Shown one piece after another: positions 1 through 8,343 of a DNA stretch of 64,000 nt (position 1 is its first letter; each line of letters begins with the position of its first letter). The notes under the pieces were generated by a model. The model was not told the origin of the DNA, did no database searches, and saw only the letters and a list, made by a program, of their open reading frames with translations. Where the stretch lies: contig NZ_PSXX01000010.1 of assembly GCF_002931055.1 (NCBI RefSeq), positions 62,001 to 126,000 of the forward strand. Direction: 5' to 3'. Both the position numbers and the translations under genes were made by a program. Source of the stretch: Pseudoclavibacter sp. AY1H1 (GTDB lineage Bacteria > Actinomycetota > Actinomycetes > Actinomycetales > Microbacteriaceae).

Positions 1-363
1 GCCAACGTGCTGTTCGGCCTCAGCCGTGCCAGCCAGGAGAGCCTCGACGTCGTGCACGTCTTCGGCGGCGGCCGGCTCGCCGGCCTCACGAAGGTCAACC
101 TGCCCGGGGCGCTCCCGTCGATCTTCGCCGCCGCCCGGGTCTCCGTGCCGGGAGCCGTGACCGGTGCGCTGCTCGCCGAATGGCTCTCGACCGGGACGGG
201 CATCGGCGGGGCGATCCTGAAGTTCAACGCGCAGGCGCAGTTCGCCGAGCTGTGGACCTCGATCGCGCTCATCACCATCATCACGCTGGTGTCGTACAAC
301 CTCGTGCAGATCGTCGAGAACATCGTCCTCGACCGCATGGGGATGGGCGTCTCCCAGCGCTGA
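1..363 (+). CDS. ABC transporter permease, C-terminal part (cut by window edge)
   Basis: This is the last 120 residues of an inner-membrane permease; the reading frame is open back to base 1. It has the look of a SsuC/ThiX/TauC-type subunit. The EAA-like cytoplasmic loop 'VVHVFGGGRLAGLTKVNLPG' lies near the start of the visible part and would dock on the ATPase. A conserved 'EWLSTGTGIGG' turn follows, then a final membrane helix near 'TSIALITIITLVSYNLV'. Such permeases import sulfonates, pyrimidine precursors or nucleobases. The convergent amidohydrolase and the apt gene beyond it make a nucleobase-like substrate plausible, but that is inference. Partner subunits must lie to the left of the window. 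Confidence 0.85.
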   Translation, partial: ANVLFGLSRASQESLDVVHVFGGGRLAGLTKVNLPGALPSIFAAARVSVPGAVTGALLAEWLSTGTGIGGAILKFNAQAQFAELWTSIALITIITLVSYNLVQIVENIVLDRMGMGVSQR

Positions 364-382
364 GCAGTCTGCGCTCGAACCT

Positions 383-410
383 CGCGGCCGGGAGCATCCT
401 CCCGGCCGCG
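383..410. terminator. Bidirectional hairpin between convergent genes
   Basis: A perfect 12-bp stem, CGCGGCCGGGAG at 383-394 paired with 399-410, has a 4-nt loop (catc). It sits in the 54-bp gap between the ABC permease and the convergent amidohydrolase gene. There is no clear U-tract on either side. Confidence 0.8.
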
Positions 411-417
411 ACGTCGT

Positions 418-1785
418 TCAGTGCGGGTGGCCGCGCAGCGGGATGATCGCCGCCGGCAGCTCGTGGAGCCTCGCCGATGCCTCCTCGGCGAGGGGGTTCG
501 TGGATGTCCCGTCGCGGTTCACGAGCTGACCGCCCACGTAGACGGCCTTGAGGTTCCGCGGGCTCATCGCGAGCACGTACGACCGCACGGGGTGCCAGAG
601 CGGCCCGACGTCGGGGGAGCGCGGGTCGACGATGACGAAGTCGGCGAACTTGCCGACCTCCAGCGAGCCGACCCGGTCGGCGACTCCCATGATCTCGGCC
701 CCGCCGAGCGTGTGGAGGCGCAGCATCAGCTCGGGCATCATCGACAGGGGATCCTTCGTGCGCGAGCGCTGCATGTAGATGCCCATGCGCATGTTCTGCC
801 ACGGGTCGCTCACGTCGGTGCAGGCCTGGTCGTCGAGGCCGACGCCGACCTTCATGCCGAGCTCGAGCATCTCCGGCACGAGCGCGACGCCGGAGGCGAG
901 TCGCCCGTTCGAGGCCGGCTGCCAGGACATGCTCGCCCCGCGAGCGGCGGCCTCGGCGATGATCTCCGGAGTGGTCTGGATGAAGTGCCCGAACATGAGG
1001 CCAAGCTCGAGGGCCCCAGCATCCCGGTACAGGGCGAACTTCGACTGCTGGTGCTCGACGGCCTCTGGCGACTCGAGGAAGTGCGCCTGGTTCGTGATGC
1101 CGAAGCGACGCATGGCCTCGGCTTCCAGGTCGGCGGCATCGGCCCGAGGCGACCACTGCACCTGGCCCATGATGGACGAGCCGAGGGCGTACGCCGGGTC
1201 CATGGCCCTCGTGTGGGCGACCTCCGCCTGGAGCCGGTCGAAGATCTCGTCGTCGCTGCCGACGGTCGCATCCATCCCCGAGGCGTCGACGAAGCGGATG
1301 CCGGAATCGAGCGTGCCGTCCGCCTGGCGGTAGTGGTACTCGAGGGGGCGCATGCCCGCGGTTCCCGTTCGCTTCCCGTCGACCATCGACTCCCACGCCT
1401 GCAGCGGGTCGGTGAAGTTGTATGCGGTCGTGACGCCGTTGGAAAGGAAGTCGAGCGAGCCGTGCAGGGTCGACCAGTACAGCTGCTCCGGCGTCATGTG
1501 GGCGGTCGTGCCGAGCATGGAGTCGCACCAGCCGTACAGGGTGTCGGCGACGCCGAGGCCCCTGAGGCCGCTCGTGAAGAGATGCGAGTGGCTCGACACG
1601 AAGCCGGGGGCGACGAATCTGCCGGCCACGTCGATCGTCTCGTCGGCGGTGACGGACGGCGTCCCGCTCCCGATCGCGGCGATGCGGCCGTCTTCGACGA
1701 GCATCCATCCGTCTTCGATGTAACCGGCATCCGTGGAGCCCGTTGGGATCGTGATGAGGCGCGCGTGGGTGACAAGAAGGGACAT
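418..1785 (-). CDS. Metal-dependent amidohydrolase (ATZ/TRZ/chlorohydrolase type)
   Basis: A 455-residue cytoplasmic TIM-barrel hydrolase of the amidohydrolase superfamily that acts on C-N (or C-Cl) bonds of ring compounds. Metal ligands are visible: the HxH pair in 'SSHSHLF' (H66, H68), H235 followed by E238 in 'QAHFLES', H267 in 'MFGHF', and the late aspartate in 'VGVGLDDQ'. A typical C-terminal composite-sheet segment follows ('GSLEVGKFADFVIVD'). The ATG at 1785 was chosen because TAGCGT lies 7 nt upstream; a GTG at 1824 would add 13 unconserved residues. With the SsuC-type permease and apt as neighbours, a purine or pyrimidine deaminase role is possible. The substrate cannot be read from the sequence. 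Confidence 0.85.
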   Translation of the reverse strand: MSLLVTHARLITIPTGSTDAGYIEDGWMLVEDGRIAAIGSGTPSVTADETIDVAGRFVAPGFVSSHSHLFTSGLRGLGVADTLYGWCDSMLGTTAHMTPEQLYWSTLHGSLDFLSNGVTTAYNFTDPLQAWESMVDGKRTGTAGMRPLEYHYRQADGTLDSGIRFVDASGMDATVGSDDEIFDRLQAEVAHTRAMDPAYALGSSIMGQVQWSPRADAADLEAEAMRRFGITNQAHFLESPEAVEHQQSKFALYRDAGALELGLMFGHFIQTTPEIIAEAAARGASMSWQPASNGRLASGVALVPEMLELGMKVGVGLDDQACTDVSDPWQNMRMGIYMQRSRTKDPLSMMPELMLRLHTLGGAEIMGVADRVGSLEVGKFADFVIVDPRSPDVGPLWHPVRSYVLAMSPRNLKAVYVGGQLVNRDGTSTNPLAEEASARLHELPAAIIPLRGHPH

Positions 1786-1792
1786 GCTCGCA

Positions 1793-1798
1793 ACGCTA
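1793..1798 (-). promoter_or_regulatory. Leaderless -10 element (TAGCGT) of the amidohydrolase gene
   Basis: TAGCGT ends 7 nt before the ATG at 1785 and there is no Shine-Dalgarno sequence. The same hexamer and spacing recur in front of several other genes in this window. Confidence 0.55.
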
Positions 1799-1855
1799 GC
1801 CAGCCCATGTTTCGGGCCTGTCACGACTCGGAGGCGCCCCGGGGCGAGTTGCGTT

Positions 1856-2371
1856 TCAGACCTCGAAGAGGCTGTGCACGGGGCCGGCGACCTGCTGCCC
1901 GTCGAGGTCGACGAGCTCCATGAGTACGGCCGTGCCCATCAGCGTGTAGCCGAGCTGCTCGAGGAGCTCCTGGCCCGCACGGAGGGTGCCGCCCGTTGCG
2001 AGGATGTCGTCGACGAGCAGGACGCGGGTGCCGGCCGGCAGGTCCTGTGCCGCCTCCAGGCTGTCCGACCCGTATTCGAGGTCGTACGTGATCGACGCCG
2101 CTGGGCGGGGCAGCTTCCCGGCCTTGCGGATGGGGATGAGGCCGACGCCCGCGGCGTTGGCGATGGCGCCTGCGAGCAGGAACCCTCGCGCCTCGACGCC
2201 CGCGACGACATCGAAGGTGCCGGCGAAGGGCTCGATCACGGCGTCGACGGCGGTGCGCAGGGCGGCGCCGTCGGCGAAGAGCGGGGTGATGTCACGGAAC
2301 TGGATGCCCGCTTCGGGGAAATCCGGGATGGTCGCGATGAGCGACTCGGCGCGCGCGAGCTCTGGGGTCAC
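1856..2371 (-). CDS. apt: Adenine phosphoribosyltransferase
   Basis: A 171-residue cytosolic purine-salvage enzyme that converts adenine and PRPP to AMP and pyrophosphate. The PRPP-binding loop is clear in 'VLLVDDILATGGT'. The N-terminal 'IPDFPEAGIQFRDITPLF' is the Apt signature, and 'GVEARGFLLAGAIA' forms another active-site loop. The GTG at 2371 was chosen because it has GGAG about 7 nt upstream and gives the usual family length. The frame stays open to 2500, but those 43 residues are Ser/Arg/Thr-rich, unlike the family, and run into the hairpin at 2463-2507. The upstream LacI gene is on the same strand 177 bp away, so apt probably has its own promoter. Confidence 0.93.
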   Translation of the reverse strand: MTPELARAESLIATIPDFPEAGIQFRDITPLFADGAALRTAVDAVIEPFAGTFDVVAGVEARGFLLAGAIANAAGVGLIPIRKAGKLPRPAASITYDLEYGSDSLEAAQDLPAGTRVLLVDDILATGGTLRAGQELLEQLGYTLMGTAVLMELVDLDGQQVAGPVHSLFEV

Positions 2372-2462
2372 GGCTCCAGGATACGTGCGATCCGCATCAG
2401 TCCGCGGCGATGACCGCGCGCAGGACCGACCGGTGGTCGTCGCCGCGCTCGGCCGCCCGGAG

Positions 2463-2507
2463 CTGAGTTGTGGTCGTTCAGCAGCGTTCTTGACGACCAC
2501 AACTCAG
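2463..2507. repeat. 15-bp perfect inverted repeat
   Basis: CTGAGTTGTGGTCGT (2463-2477) and its exact complement (2493-2507) flank a 15-nt loop, between apt and the LacI gene. The word GAGTTGTGG also builds the hairpins of the island at 14.6-15.2 kb, so the two may be relatives. Confidence 0.8.
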
Positions 2508-2548
2508 CCCTGGGCGGGGGCGGGCGCGGGGACGGGGACGGGGCGGGG

Positions 2549-3559
2549 TCAGGCGCGGGGTGCCGTCGAGGCGCGGGCGACGAGCTCGGGGGTGAAGCGG
2601 ATGTGCTCGGGGGTCGACTTCGGGTCCCGGGCCGCGGCGACGAGCAGGTCCATGGCCTTCGAGCCGATGAGGTGCGCCGGCTGGTGGATGGAGCTGAGCG
2701 AGGTCGAGGCGAAAGCCGCGAAGTCGATGTCGTCGTAGCCGATGAGCGCGATGCTCTCGGGCACCGTCGCGTGGCTGGTGCCCTGGAGGCTCTGCAGGAG
2801 CCCGAGCGCGAGCATGTCGTTGGCCGCGAAGACCGCGTCGGGGAGATCGGCGCCGTCGCGCTCGGCGAGGAGCAGCCCCGCCCGCCTGCCCTCGGACATG
2901 GAGAGCGCATCCGTCGTCAGTACCTCGAGCGTCGCGCCCGGGACCTCGCGCACCGCGTCGCGGGCGCCCTCGAAGCGGTCGGTGACCTGCTGGATCTCCA
3001 TCGGCCCGCCGAGGAACGCGACGCGGCGGTGCCCTGTCTCGAGGAGATGCTCGACGGCGATGCGGCCGCCGGTGCGGTCGTCCACGGCGACGGACGGGTA
3101 GCGTTCGTCGGCGCTCTCGCGGTCGACGAGCACGACGGGGGTTCCGCGCTTGTGGAGCCGCTCGAGCTGGGGCATGTTGGCGGCCATGGGGGTGACGAGC
3201 ACGCCGAAGACCCGCTGCTCCTCGAAGAGGCCGAGGTGGGTGCGCTCGCGTTCCTCCTGCTCGTCGCTGTTGGCGACGAGGACGGAGAAGCCGAGCTCGG
3301 CGGCGCGCTCTTCGGCGCCTCGCGCGACCTCGGTGAAGAACGGGTTGCGGAGGTCGAGGACGATGAGGCCGACGGTGCGGCTCTCGCCTGCGCGCAGCTG
3401 CCTGGCGGCGTCGTTGCGCACGAAGCCGAGCTCCTCGATGGCCGACTGCACCTTGTCGACGGTGGCCTTCGAGACCTTCTCTGGGTGGTTCAGCACGTTC
3501 GAGACCGTGCCAACGGAGACGCCTGCGAGTGTCGCGACGTCGCGCACGCTGACTGCCAT
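2549..3559 (-). CDS. LacI-family transcriptional regulator
   Basis: A 336-residue DNA-binding repressor. Residues 4-50 form the LacI helix-turn-helix ('VRDVATLAGVSVGTVSNVLN') and hinge; the rest is a periplasmic-binding-protein-like sugar sensor ('VGLIVLDLRNPFFTEVARG'). The ATG at 3559 follows a strong AAGGAGG; the open frame to 3646 is not needed. It lies 100 bp downstream of the DUF6807, oxidoreductase and MFS genes on the same strand. LacI-type palindromes (TGAMACGWTTCA) overlap the promoters of both that operon and the divergent L-rhamnose operon. I infer that this is the regulator of both; the effector is probably rhamnose or a derived metabolite. Confidence 0.9.
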   Translation of the reverse strand: MAVSVRDVATLAGVSVGTVSNVLNHPEKVSKATVDKVQSAIEELGFVRNDAARQLRAGESRTVGLIVLDLRNPFFTEVARGAEERAAELGFSVLVANSDEQEERERTHLGLFEEQRVFGVLVTPMAANMPQLERLHKRGTPVVLVDRESADERYPSVAVDDRTGGRIAVEHLLETGHRRVAFLGGPMEIQQVTDRFEGARDAVREVPGATLEVLTTDALSMSEGRRAGLLLAERDGADLPDAVFAANDMLALGLLQSLQGTSHATVPESIALIGYDDIDFAAFASTSLSSIHQPAHLIGSKAMDLLVAAARDPKSTPEHIRFTPELVARASTAPRA

Positions 3560-3659
3560 GGGCCTCCTTCGGTGTACAGCGATGCTAGGGCACGCGGGGT
3601 CTGCGGGGCGGGTGCCTCGCTCGTGGGCGGCAACTCCGAAGGCCACGGAGGCTCGCCGC

Positions 3660-4517
3660 TCAGGCCTCGTCGAGCAGGTGGGTGATGCGTTCGGCGCGGA
3701 GCGGCGAGTCGGAGAGGAGGATGCGCCAGCGCCACGTCGCGCCCCCGCCGGGCCCCAGCCTCCACTCCTCGTGGAAGAACGGAGCCGCGCAGAGCATGGG
3801 GGTGCCGTCGTTCCGCACGAACCACGGGGTGGGGGAGACCGGGTTCGCCGGATGCGCGCCCATGACGACGGTCACGGGTCCGCTCTCGAGACCCAGCCAG
3901 GCGGCTTCCGCGCCGTGCAGGGTGGCGTCCGGGTCGGCGGGCAGCAGCGGCGACAGCGGGCGCGCGCCCGAGAAGCTGGGGTGCAGTCGCAGGAACAGTC
4001 CGCCGTAGCCGGCGTCCGGGCGGCCGGCGGTCGTGGGCGAGCCGAACGCGAGCTCGGCGTCGCGGAGGTTCGTCCAGCGGCTGCTGACATCGAGGACGCC
4101 GACGCTGCGCCCGTCGTCGTCGCGGATGCTCGCGTCGAGCATCCGCTCTTCCCGCAGGAACGCGGAGCCGTCGGCCTCGCGCCACGTGAGCCGCGTGCCG
4201 TCGGCCGGCTGCGTCTCGTCGACCGTCTGCGAGCCGTTGTTGTCGAGCTGCACGTAGCCTCGACCATCCACCCAGGTCACGCCGCCCCACAGGTTGACGT
4301 CGTGAGCGGCGTCGTCGATGCGGATGTTCGCGACGGTCACGGAGAGGCCCCAGTGCCAGGTGTGGTCGGCGGGCCGGAAGTCGCTCACGACGGCGCCCGC
4401 GGGGGTGCGCAGCGGATGCACGTAGGGGCGGGGCGACTCGATCGGCAGCGCGCTCGGGTCGCGGTGCACGACCGTGCCGAGGCCGAAGGGCAGCTCTTCG
4501 CGGGAGGGGGAGCTCAT
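3660..4517 (-). CDS. DUF6807 (PmoA-like) family protein
   Basis: A 285-residue protein whose recognisable core is 'HPLRTPAGAVVSDFRPADHTWHWGL' in its first third (split here only by description), followed by alternating beta-rich sequence with many Trp and Asp residues. The family is often labelled PmoA, but it has nothing to do with methane oxidation; members sit beside Gfo/Idh/MocA oxidoreductases in sugar clusters and their activity is not established. Its ATG overlaps the stop of the oxidoreductase gene by 4 bp (4514-4517), so the two are translationally coupled. I infer a role in modifying or hydrolysing the same carbohydrate. No signal peptide is seen. Confidence 0.75.
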   Translation of the reverse strand: MSSPSREELPFGLGTVVHRDPSALPIESPRPYVHPLRTPAGAVVSDFRPADHTWHWGLSVTVANIRIDDAAHDVNLWGGVTWVDGRGYVQLDNNGSQTVDETQPADGTRLTWREADGSAFLREERMLDASIRDDDGRSVGVLDVSSRWTNLRDAELAFGSPTTAGRPDAGYGGLFLRLHPSFSGARPLSPLLPADPDATLHGAEAAWLGLESGPVTVVMGAHPANPVSPTPWFVRNDGTPMLCAAPFFHEEWRLGPGGGATWRWRILLSDSPLRAERITHLLDEA

Positions 4518-5581
4518 GACCGGCGCTCGTCGCGCACTCGCGCGGACATCTGTCCGCGCAGCTCGCCCGACTCCATGACCTCACGGAGGGCGACGGCGGC
4601 CGAGCGCTCGCTCGACGCGTAGAGGGCGGCCACGATCTCCATGGACCTGGCGGGCGCGGAGGCGATGTCCGGCAGCGCGGCACCTGCCGCGAGGGCGGGG
4701 TAGACGGCGTCGATGTAGGCGTCGTGCCCGCTCGGCCGCTCGGCCGCGGGGAACGCCCAGCTGCTCGGCGCATCCGCCCCCGGGCGTGGGGTGATGCGCC
4801 AGTTGGCGTGCCCGTGGCCGTAGAGGTGCTCGAGCTCGACCGTCGCGAGCTCGGTGTCGATGCGGATGGAGCTCGCCTGCCTGGGTGAGACGGCGCTGGT
4901 CATCGCCGTCGCGACGACGCCGGACTCGAAGCGCAGCACCGCCGTCGAGACGTCCTCCGTCTCGATGTCGCGCGCGAGGCGCCAGGTCTGGCCGTGCACC
5001 TCATCCACCTCGCCGAGGAGATAGGCGAGCAGGTCGAGCTGGTGGATGCCGTGGCCGAGGGTCGTCCCGCCGCCTTCGTTCGCCCACGTGCCTCGCCAGG
5101 GCGCGGCGAAGTACGTGTCGTCCCTGAACCAGAAGGTGTCGCAGCGGGCGAGGAGCGGGCGCCCGAGGTGGCCGTCGTCGAGGAGGCGCTTGACGTGCGC
5201 CGTCGCGGTGCCGGTGCGCTGCTGGAAGACCACGGCGAGGTGCCTGCCCGCGGCCTCGCCGGCTGCGACCATCCGGTCGACGTCGCGGAGGGTGAGCGCC
5301 GGCGGCTTCTCGACGACGACGTGAGCTCCGCGCGCGAAGGCGTCTTCTGCCTGGGCCGCGTGGCCTGCCGGCGGGGTGCAGAGGTGCACGACGTCGAGGT
5401 GCCCGTCTGGCAGCGAGGTCGCGGAGCGCGGGATGCCGTACTTCTGGGCGAAGGCGGCTGCCCGGTCCGCGTCGACGTCCACGGCGACCACGACCTCCGC
5501 GTCATCCCTGGCGGCGATCGCCTCGGCGTGCAGTCGAGCGACGTCGCCGGTGCCCACGATGGCTGCGCGCATTCTCGTCAT
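4514..5581 (-). CDS. Gfo/Idh/MocA-family NAD(P)-dependent oxidoreductase
   Basis: A 355-residue cytosolic sugar dehydrogenase. The N-terminal Rossmann fold starts 'MRAAIVGTGDVARLHAEAI' and 'VEKPPALTLRDVDRM' contains the conserved EKP of the family. The C-terminal alpha/beta domain carries 'GHGIHQLDLLAYLLGEV', the segment that holds the catalytic lysine/histidine region. The start at 5581 has GAGG a few bases upstream; ATG at 5572 is the alternative. It lies between an MFS carrier and DUF6807, so it probably oxidises the imported sugar or sugar derivative. The exact substrate is unknown. Confidence 0.88.
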   Translation of the reverse strand: MTRMRAAIVGTGDVARLHAEAIAARDDAEVVVAVDVDADRAAAFAQKYGIPRSATSLPDGHLDVVHLCTPPAGHAAQAEDAFARGAHVVVEKPPALTLRDVDRMVAAGEAAGRHLAVVFQQRTGTATAHVKRLLDDGHLGRPLLARCDTFWFRDDTYFAAPWRGTWANEGGGTTLGHGIHQLDLLAYLLGEVDEVHGQTWRLARDIETEDVSTAVLRFESGVVATAMTSAVSPRQASSIRIDTELATVELEHLYGHGHANWRITPRPGADAPSSWAFPAAERPSGHDAYIDAVYPALAAGAALPDIASAPARSMEIVAALYASSERSAAVALREVMESGELRGQMSARVRDERRS

Positions 5582-5648
5582 GGTGTCCTCGTTCCGTCGT
5601 GATGCAGTCTCGCCGATGCCGGCGCGTGCGGTGTCCTCGATGCCGGTC

Positions 5649-5676
5649 GAGGCCGCCCCCGCGCGGGGACGGCCTC
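5649..5676. terminator. Imperfect GC-rich palindrome between MFS and oxidoreductase genes
   Basis: GAGGCCGCCCCCGC and GCGGGGACGGCCTC pair with one mismatch and essentially no loop. It lies in the 118-bp gap inside the minus-strand operon and could attenuate expression downstream of the transporter gene. No U-tract is present. Confidence 0.45.
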
Positions 5677-5699
5677 GGTCAACGCCCCTTCGGGTCGGT

Positions 5700-7040
5700 T
5701 CAGTCGTGGTTCTCGATGTCCTTGCCGCGCGTCTCCGGAGTGAACAGCGTCGCGAGGGCTGAGACGGTGGCGATGGCGAGGGTGAGCCCGCCGACGACCA
5801 GCGGCACGTTGTCCGAGCCTGGAGGGGCCACGAACGTGAAGATCGAGGGCAGGAAGGCGACGATCATGAGGCCGACGTTCTGCGAGATCGCGAAGCCGGT
5901 CACTCGGGTCTGCGTCGGGAACAGCTCCTGGAAGAACGTCGCGAAGGTGGCGTTCCACATCTGGAAGAGCACGCCCATCATGAGGATCGCGAGCACGATC
6001 GTGAGCACGAGGTTGCCGGACTGGATGGCGGTGAGGTAGCCGATCGCGACGAGCCCGGATCCGAACGAGCCGACGATCATGAGCGTGCGGCGCCCGATCT
6101 TGTCGGAGAGCATGCCGAAGACGGGGATGACGATGACGGCCGCCACGTTGGCGATGAGCGGCACCCACAGGAACGTGGAGGCGGGCATCGCGACGCCGTA
6201 GGCCTCCTGCGTCGCGAAGCTCGTTCCGAAGACGAGGGTCGTGACGCCGGCGACGTTGGCGAGGGTCATGAGGATGGCGCGGAAGACCGTCCAGCCGTTG
6301 TTCTTGAAGAGCTCGATGACGGGCGCCTGGCGGTTCTGGGCCTGCTGGACCGCGAGCGAGCGGGTGTAGGCCGGCGGCTCTTCGACGTGCTTGCGGATGA
6401 GGAAGCCGGCGAGGACGACGACGGCACTCAGCATGAACGGGATGCGCCAGCCCCACTCGATGAAGGCTTCGTCCGTGAGGACCGCGGTGAGGGGGATGAA
6501 CACGGCGGTCGCGATGATCGAGCCGGCCTGGGTGCCCTGCAGGCCGAAGCTCGCGAAGAACCCTCGTCTGCCTGCTGGGGCGTGCTCGACGATCATGGCG
6601 CTCGCACCGCCGAGTTCTCCGGCGACGGCGAAGCCCTGGATGAGGCGCAGGAACACCAGGATCAGGGGCGCCCAGAGGCCGATCTGGTCGTAGGTGGGGA
6701 GGAACCCGACGGCGAGCGTCGAGAGGCCCATGAGGAGCATCGCGATGACGAGCACGTTCTTGCGGCCGTGCTTGTCTCCCCAGTTGCCGAGCACGATGGC
6801 GCCGATGGGGCGCGCGACGTAGCCGACGGCGTAGGTCGCGAGCGAGGAGATGAGGGCGACGGTGGGGTCGCCGGTCGGGAAGAAGACGACGGGGAAGACC
6901 AGCGCCGCCGCCTGCGAGTAGAGCGTGAAGTCGTAGTACTCGAGGACGCTGCCGATCCATCCGCTGAGCGCGGCCTTGCGGGGCGTCTTGCCCTCGTTCT
7001 CCTGTGACACCGCACCAGTGTCACTCTGTGTTCTCGTCAT
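5700..7040 (-). CDS. MFS transporter, metabolite:H+ symporter (MHS) type
   Basis: A 446-residue inner-membrane carrier with about 12 hydrophobic segments. The first helix, 'SGWIGSVLEYYDFTLYSQAA', and the loop 2-3 motif 'GNWGDKHGRKNVLV' are typical of the MHS branch (ShiA, KgtP, ProP), whose members import organic acids, osmolytes or related metabolites with protons. A second motif copy, 'GMLSDKIGRRTLMI', lies between helices 8 and 9. The ATG at 7040 has GAGGA upstream. It is the first gene of the operon with the oxidoreductase, DUF6807 and LacI genes. Its promoter carries LacI-type operators shared with the rhamnose operon, so uptake of a rhamnose-related compound is plausible but unproven. 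Confidence 0.88.
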   Translation of the reverse strand: MTRTQSDTGAVSQENEGKTPRKAALSGWIGSVLEYYDFTLYSQAAALVFPVVFFPTGDPTVALISSLATYAVGYVARPIGAIVLGNWGDKHGRKNVLVIAMLLMGLSTLAVGFLPTYDQIGLWAPLILVFLRLIQGFAVAGELGGASAMIVEHAPAGRRGFFASFGLQGTQAGSIIATAVFIPLTAVLTDEAFIEWGWRIPFMLSAVVVLAGFLIRKHVEEPPAYTRSLAVQQAQNRQAPVIELFKNNGWTVFRAILMTLANVAGVTTLVFGTSFATQEAYGVAMPASTFLWVPLIANVAAVIVIPVFGMLSDKIGRRTLMIVGSFGSGLVAIGYLTAIQSGNLVLTIVLAILMMGVLFQMWNATFATFFQELFPTQTRVTGFAISQNVGLMIVAFLPSIFTFVAPPGSDNVPLVVGGLTLAIATVSALATLFTPETRGKDIENHD

Positions 7041-7088
7041 TGAAAATCCTCGTCATCTTTGACCGTGGTCGATATCCCGCTCGGAGCG

Positions 7089-7102
7089 GGTAAGCGCTTT
7101 CC
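7089..7102. promoter_or_regulatory. LacI-type operator (GGTAAGCGCTTTCC)
   Basis: A near-perfect palindrome around AAGCGCTT, the classic central motif of LacI/CcpA-like operators. It lies about 50 bp upstream of the MFS start and downstream of the likely -10 region, so binding would block transcription. Confidence 0.6.
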
Positions 7103-7118
7103 ACTTTGCCACTCGCTC

Positions 7119-7132
7119 TGAAACGTGTCAAG
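7119..7132 (-). promoter_or_regulatory. -35 box embedded in a LacI-type operator, MFS operon promoter
   Basis: Read on the minus strand this is TTGACACGTTTCA: a consensus -35 (TTGACA) fused to the palindrome TGACACGTTTCA. A weak -10 (CAAAGT) follows about 18 nt later. The rhamnose promoter at 8344 has the same arrangement, TTGACACGATTCA. Confidence 0.65.
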
Positions 7133-7151
7133 CGAGATCGCGACGAGGGTC

Positions 7152-8207
7152 TCAACCCGCCGACTGCGCCCGCGAGCGCTCCACCCAGCGCCAGGCCAGG
7201 GCGGCCGCGATCACGACGGCGACGCCGACGCCCGTCTCCAGGATCCTGGCCAAGAGCAGGGTGAGATCGGGCTGCGGGTGCGCGAAGTCGAGCATGACCA
7301 GCGCCAGTGGGGTGACGAAGACGAGGGCGAGTCCGTAGTTGCGCACGACGAACAGCTCCGCGCACATCTGCAGCACGCAGATGATGGCGATCGTCACGAG
7401 CGGAGGCAGGTCGACGGCCATGATCAGCCACGCGACGCCCACTCCGGCGATGGTCCCCGTGAGGCGGTGGCCGGCCCGTACCAGCTGCTCGTCGGGGCCC
7501 GAGGTCGCGAGCGCGGCGGCGGCCGCGACCATGGCCCAGTAGGGGTAGTCGAGCCCGAGAGATGTGGGGATGAGCCCCGCGACGCCGACGACGAGGCCGG
7601 CCCCCACTGCCGCGCTGATGCGCAGTCTCTCGGGTCTGGTCGGGGCGGCGGATGCTCGTGCCCGGCGCTCGAACTCGCGGGCGGCTGGGCGGGCCAGGCC
7701 CGAGATGCAGACGATCAGGGCGAAGGCCGCCGACGCGGCGGCCGTGCCGGCCGCGAGGAGCGCATCCGCCTCGCCTCCCGGGATGGAGGCCGTCGCGGAG
7801 AGCGCGAAGACGGGAAAGAGCGCGCCAGTCGGCTTCCATCCGAACCGCTGGGCGGCGCCCGTGATGACCGCCGCGTAGGCGGCGGTCGCCGGGAGGACGA
7901 GCCACTCGCGCTGCTCGGAGAGGCTCACTGCGGCGCCGACGCTGACAGCGCCGACCATGCCGACGGCCACGCCGCTCTGCAGGCGAGCGCGGATCACGTG
8001 CGAGTGGCTGCGCCCGTAGAACGAGACGAAGGCGCCGAAGGTCGAGTAGAGCGCGAGCTCGACGTGCCCGATGCTCCACAGGATCAGGAGTGGGGCGCCC
8101 ACGGAGATGCCGGCGCGGATCGCGACACGGTGGGCGCCGTTGTGGGGGCCGAGGTCGAAGAGGCGGCGGGGGTGTGGCAGCTCGGCCATCGGGTGGGTTC
8201 GTGTCAT
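7152..8207 (-). CDS. FUSC-family membrane protein
   Basis: A 351-residue integral membrane protein with two blocks of hydrophobic helices (about residues 28-165 and 200-335) separated by an Arg-rich cytoplasmic linker ('REFERRARASAAPTRPERLR'). The C-terminal block carries 'GHRLTGTIAGVGVAWLI', the hallmark of the FUSC/aromatic acid exporter (AaeB-like) group. These proteins are thought to form efflux channels, but the substrate here is unknown. The gene is divergent from the rhamnose operon and follows the same strand as the MFS operon. A LacI-like palindrome (8242-8255) sits in its leader. Confidence 0.8.
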   Translation of the reverse strand: MTRTHPMAELPHPRRLFDLGPHNGAHRVAIRAGISVGAPLLILWSIGHVELALYSTFGAFVSFYGRSHSHVIRARLQSGVAVGMVGAVSVGAAVSLSEQREWLVLPATAAYAAVITGAAQRFGWKPTGALFPVFALSATASIPGGEADALLAAGTAAASAAFALIVCISGLARPAAREFERRARASAAPTRPERLRISAAVGAGLVVGVAGLIPTSLGLDYPYWAMVAAAAALATSGPDEQLVRAGHRLTGTIAGVGVAWLIMAVDLPPLVTIAIICVLQMCAELFVVRNYGLALVFVTPLALVMLDFAHPQPDLTLLLARILETGVGVAVVIAAALAWRWVERSRAQSAG

Positions 8208-8241
8208 GTGCGTGCGATGGTCCCTGCTCGTGCGGTGTCCT

Positions 8242-8255
8242 GGAATGCGCTTTCC
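8242..8255. promoter_or_regulatory. LacI-like palindrome in the FUSC gene leader
   Basis: GGAATGCGCTTTCC is a 14-bp quasi-palindrome resembling GGAAAGCGCTTTCC. On the minus strand it directly follows a possible -10 (TACCCT at 8263-8258), so it would lie over the transcription start of the FUSC gene. Confidence 0.45.
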
Positions 8256-8343
8256 GAGGGTAGTGGATGCGGGTTTCGCCCGTGTTCACGCGGATGTCCC
8301 GCCCGGCTCACCCCGGTGGGCGGACGTGAACCGCCGCGCGTGC

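Noticed and set aside
281-1708. 475-residue ORF on the minus strand opposite or overlapping the amidohydrolase
   Set aside because: It is an Arg-rich shadow frame created by high GC; the 418-1785 frame has metal-binding motifs and family length.
2372-2500. N-terminal extension of apt to 2500
   Set aside because: The extra residues are low-complexity and encoded by an inverted repeat; the GTG at 2371 has a ribosome site and gives normal length.
3660-4517. Methane monooxygenase-type PmoA function
   Set aside because: The PmoA label for this family is historical; the protein has no membrane helices and sits in a sugar cluster.
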